Assembly (NCBI GenBank): GCA_002307315.1
Contig: DBTZ01000049.1
Coordinates: 159,687 to 203,222, forward strand
Direction of reading: 5' to 3'
DNA length: 43,536 nucleotides
From: Alphaproteobacteria bacterium UBA1303
GTDB taxonomy: Bacteria > Pseudomonadota > Alphaproteobacteria > Micropepsales > Micropepsaceae
The position numbers and the translations under genes are program-made. Positions 41,277-43,536 of this stretch are shown here, in pieces; position 1 is the first letter of the stretch, and every line of letters begins with the position of its first letter. The notes beneath the pieces were generated by a model, which was given only the letters and a program-made list of their open reading frames with translations, was not told the origin of the DNA and did no database searches.

Positions 41277-42293
41277 TCAGGATTTTTTCAAGCCGCGCAA
41301 GGCGTCGATCATATTGGATAAGTCCTCGGGCCACGGGGATTCGAAGCGCAAGGTCTTATGCAAGGACGGGTGCTGGAAGCCGAGCAGCCAAGCATGCAGC
41401 GCCTGACGGGGAAATTCCGCCGCCGCCCGGTAAGCCAGTTCCTCTTCCGGCGCATGGGCGCGCGGCAAGCTGTGTGCCCGCCCATAGGTCGGATCGCCGA
41501 TCAAGGGGTGGCCGAGATGGGTCAAGTGTACGCGAATTTGATGGGTGCGGCCGGTCTGCAAACGGCACTCGATCAGCGAGGCGAAAGCATTCGCCGGATC
41601 GCCGAAGCGCTCGATAACCTTATACCCGGTACGCGCCTCCTTGCCGCCGCCGCGCAAGACCCCCATCTTCTTGCGGTCGAACGGATTGCGGCCGATCTGG
41701 GTCTCGATCAGCCCTTCGGGTTTGCGCGGACAGCCCCAGACGATTGCAGTGTAGGCCCGCTCGATGGTGTGGTTGGCGAACTGCTTGGCCAGGCTTCCCA
41801 TCGCCCGCTCGTTCTTGGCGGCGACCAGCAGGCCGGAGGTGTCCTTGTCGAGGCGGTGAACGATGCCCGGCCGCGCCTCACCACCGAGGCCTTGCAGCGA
41901 ATCGCCGCAATGGTGAATCAGGGCGTTAACCAGAGTGCCGTCGGGGTTGCCAGCCGCCGGATGCACCACCAGCCCGGCCGGCTTGTCGATCACGATCAGA
42001 TCGGCGTCCTCGTACACAACTTTCAGAGGAATATCCTGGCCTTGCGGCACCGCCGGCAGCAATGGGGGGATGGCGACGATGTAACATTCTCCAGGTTTGA
42101 CCCGATGGTTTTGGTCTTTTATGGTGATTCCCGCTCGCGTCACCGCGCCCAGTTCGATCAACTGGCGCAAACGCGAGCGGCTCATGTCGGAACATGCGCC
42201 CGCCAGGAAGCGGTCGAGCCGGAATCCCTTATGCTCGTCCCCTACCTCGATGCGGTGCAGCGTCCCGCCACCGGAGGAATTCGTGTCTGACAT
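41277..42293 (-). CDS. rluD: Ribosomal large subunit pseudouridine synthase RluD
   Basis: The 338-aa enzyme makes pseudouridines in helix 69 of 23S rRNA. An N-terminal S4 domain ('RLDRFLAGACSDMSRSRLRQ', about 25-44) is followed by the catalytic core with 'DLIVIDKPAGLVVHPAAGN' and the active-site Asp149 in 'IVHRLDKDTSGLLVA'. 'CRLQTGRTHQIRVHL' and 'LIGDPTYG' come later. The start is ATG 42293, with AAAGGCGACGG upstream. Its first 11 nt overlap the start of the divergent DUF6476 gene, so the two promoters and ribosome binding sites lie inside each other's coding region. Confidence 0.97.
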   Translation of the reverse strand: MSDTNSSGGGTLHRIEVGDEHKGFRLDRFLAGACSDMSRSRLRQLIELGAVTRAGITIKDQNHRVKPGECYIVAIPPLLPAVPQGQDIPLKVVYEDADLIVIDKPAGLVVHPAAGNPDGTLVNALIHHCGDSLQGLGGEARPGIVHRLDKDTSGLLVAAKNERAMGSLAKQFANHTIERAYTAIVWGCPRKPEGLIETQIGRNPFDRKKMGVLRGGGKEARTGYKVIERFGDPANAFASLIECRLQTGRTHQIRVHLTHLGHPLIGDPTYGRAHSLPRAHAPEEELAYRAAAEFPRQALHAWLLGFQHPSLHKTLRFESPWPEDLSNMIDALRGLKKS

Positions 42294-42648
42294 CAATCCG
42301 TCGCCTTTCGGCCAAATCACGCAGTCTAAGTACCGCCCGATGCTGGTCGTCGTCATCATACTCGGTTTTCTGATCGTCGCAGCGTTAGGCGCCCTGATTA
42401 CCGGGATTATCATGCAACCGTCCAAATCCGACGCGCAAAAGGCGCAACCGCCCGTGGCCGCGGCAAAACCGCCGCCGGGAAAGGCGGTGTCGATGTCGCT
42501 GGCGCCGGGGTACAAAATTCTCAATTCGGAAACCCAGCCGGGCCGGCTGATCCTGCATGTCCGCTCGGACACCCAGGACGAGATCGACATCATCGACCTC
42601 GAAGACGGCCACGTCGTCGCCCGGGTTCACGCCACCGCGCCGCAGTGA
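42283..42648 (+). CDS. DUF6476-like single-pass membrane protein
   Basis: The 121-aa protein has an N-terminal membrane helix (about 20-45, 'MLVVVIILGFLIVAALGALI'), a Pro/Ala linker and a small C-terminal domain 'GRLILHVRSDTQDEIDIIDL'. This pattern and its place opposite rluD fit DUF6476 proteins of alphaproteobacteria; function unknown. It starts at GTG 42283, with GGAGGAA 5 nt upstream, which overlaps the rluD start head-to-head. Confidence 0.82.
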   Translation: MSDINPSPFGQITQSKYRPMLVVVIILGFLIVAALGALITGIIMQPSKSDAQKAQPPVAAAKPPPGKAVSMSLAPGYKILNSETQPGRLILHVRSDTQDEIDIIDLEDGHVVARVHATAPQ

Positions 42649-42719
42649 CCCCTCCCGGGACGGCAATGTGCTTGAAATCTCGGGCGATTGCCCGCTATAA
42701 GCCGTGATCTTCCGGCTTG

Positions 42720-42795
42720 GCTCCCATCGTCTAGCGGTCTAGGACGCGGCCCTCTCAAGGCTGAAACACCGGTTCGATTCCGGTTGGGAGCGCCA
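42720..42795 (+). tRNA. tRNA-Glu (anticodon CTC)
   Basis: The acceptor arm GCTCCCA pairs with TGGGAGC, followed by discriminator G and an encoded CCA. The D arm has GTCTAGCGG, the anticodon loop CTCTCAA sits on stem CGGCC/GGCTG, and the T arm is ACCGG-TTCGATT-CCGGT. The loop gives CTC, reading GAG. A T5 run directly follows and may be the terminator. Confidence 0.97.
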
Positions 42796-42935
42796 TTTTT
42801 ATTCCTCGGGCTATGCGCGGCGCAAGCTCCCGCTGCGCAATTCGCGCGCGCCTTGCGGCAGAACGCGCAACAACGCGCGGCGCTTAAGTCAAGCACTGGA
42901 AGGGTCTGCAGTTTACCCGGGACCGGAAAACCGGG

Positions 42936-43536
42936 CTACTGCCCGGCTTCCTTGATCACCGCATCGTATGCCGGCTTGGGCTTGCCATCGCGGCCAAACA
43001 GCAGCGGATAGTCGGTGCGGCCGAACACCGGCCAATCGTTCTTCCACGAACCGGCGTCGGTGACGCCCCACAAGGTGACGCGGTTGAACACGCCGGGGTG
43101 TTTGAGAAAGACGCCGAACAGGGCGGCATAGCGCTGGGCGAGCTTTTGCTGCACCGCCTCGGGCAATCCGTTCGTATACGGATCGAGCGCCGGATCGCGC
43201 GCGACATGCAGCGAAATTTCGGCGGTCTGCTGCGCCGTCGCCGGCGGCAGCACGTCTACGTCGAGTTCGGTAACGGCGACCTTCACGCCGAGCTTGGCAA
43301 AGGCGGCGATCGTCGCATCCAACTGCTCGAGGCTCGGCCAGGTCAAATCGCCGTGCCCTTGGATGCCGACGGTGGTCACCGGCACGCCCGCCGCCTTCAG
43401 CTTGGCGATCATGGCGATGGCGCCGTTGCGTTTGGCTTCGTTCTCAATGTTGTAGTCGTTGTAGATCAGTTCGGCTTTCGGATCGGCCTGATGGGCGTAT
43501 TCGAACGCCTTGGCGATGAAGTCCTCGCCGATGATG
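42936..43536 (-). CDS. GH10 endo-1,4-beta-xylanase, partial (C-terminal part)
   Basis: The window holds the last 200 or so residues of a glycoside hydrolase family 10 enzyme; the 5' end lies beyond position 43536. Visible motifs are 'AELIYNDYNIEN', 'VGIQGHGDLTWPS' (conserved His) and 'VAVTELDVDVLPP' with the catalytic nucleophile Glu. 'FNRVTLWGVTDAGSWKND' and 'PLLFGRDGKPKPAYDAVI' follow near the C-terminus. GH10 enzymes cleave xylan; this one is probably exported, but the signal region is outside the window. No terminator is obvious before tRNA-Glu, which is convergent. Confidence 0.93.
   Translation of the reverse strand, partial: IIGEDFIAKAFEYAHQADPKAELIYNDYNIENEAKRNGAIAMIAKLKAAGVPVTTVGIQGHGDLTWPSLEQLDATIAAFAKLGVKVAVTELDVDVLPPATAQQTAEISLHVARDPALDPYTNGLPEAVQQKLAQRYAALFGVFLKHPGVFNRVTLWGVTDAGSWKNDWPVFGRTDYPLLFGRDGKPKPAYDAVIKEAGQ

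Overview
The window is a GC-rich chromosomal segment from an alphaproteobacterium, probably in or near the Rhodospirillales. That placement is inferred from gene families and gene order: an EipA/DUF1134 envelope protein, a PleC/DivJ-like histidine kinase, DUF3297 and DUF6476 proteins, the rluD-rpoH order, and GANTC motifs. No rRNA gene is present to fix the genus. Most genes are housekeeping. A few accessory patches are marked by dispersed palindromic repeats, an insertion-sequence remnant, a toxin-antitoxin pair and a lower-GC defence-type gene.

Layout. 1-4.2 kb: palindromic repeats, a DUF3297-yqhA pair, a two-domain secreted protein, a large exported protein that may be an outer-membrane barrel, and one doubtful small basic ORF. 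4.2-7.3 kb: a SAM methyltransferase, then an accessory patch with two copies of a hairpin repeat, a frameshifted IS256-type transposase tail, a TacA/TacT toxin-antitoxin operon with its own promoter, a decayed micro-gene and a perfect 28-bp palindrome. 7.3-10.1 kb: thrS and infC, the latter apparently starting at AUA, closed by a terminator. 10.1-14.1 kb: a lipoprotein, znuA without znuBC, a CorA transporter and an EamA transporter. 14.1-23.3 kb: phosphoglucomutase/phosphomannomutase, two small conserved hypothetical genes, pepN, a polysaccharide deacetylase, a membrane-anchored hypothetical protein, a histidine kinase and EipA. 23.4-25.1 kb: secF without secD, and two related, previously easy-to-miss membrane micropeptides (30 and 37 aa), each followed by a hairpin.

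25.2-31.8 kb: an operon of ArsR regulator, CSCS-motif permease, mini-thioredoxin, DGC zinc-binding protein and tetrapyrrole-methylase-like protein; then a one-base-overlapping pair of a BioF2/CelD-type GNAT and a divergent proline dehydrogenase homologue, an aminotransferase and an isoprenylcysteine-methyltransferase-like membrane protein. 31.9-36 kb: a serine-biosynthesis operon serC-sseB-serA preceded by a strong promoter and about 340 nt of highly structured non-coding sequence. 36-38 kb: an OLD-family ATPase/Toprim nuclease, AT-richer than its surroundings, next to a 141-bp palindromic repeat. 38-43.5 kb: PhzF-like isomerase, glycerate kinase, rpoH, rluD, a DUF6476 protein whose start overlaps that of rluD, tRNA-Glu(CTC), and the C-terminal part of a GH10 xylanase cut by the window edge.

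The most unusual items are the twin micropeptides, the regulator-permease-thioredoxin-DGC-methylase operon, the GNAT/proline-dehydrogenase pair, the serC leader RNA and the AUA start of infC. All functional links among these are inference from context; no searches were run.
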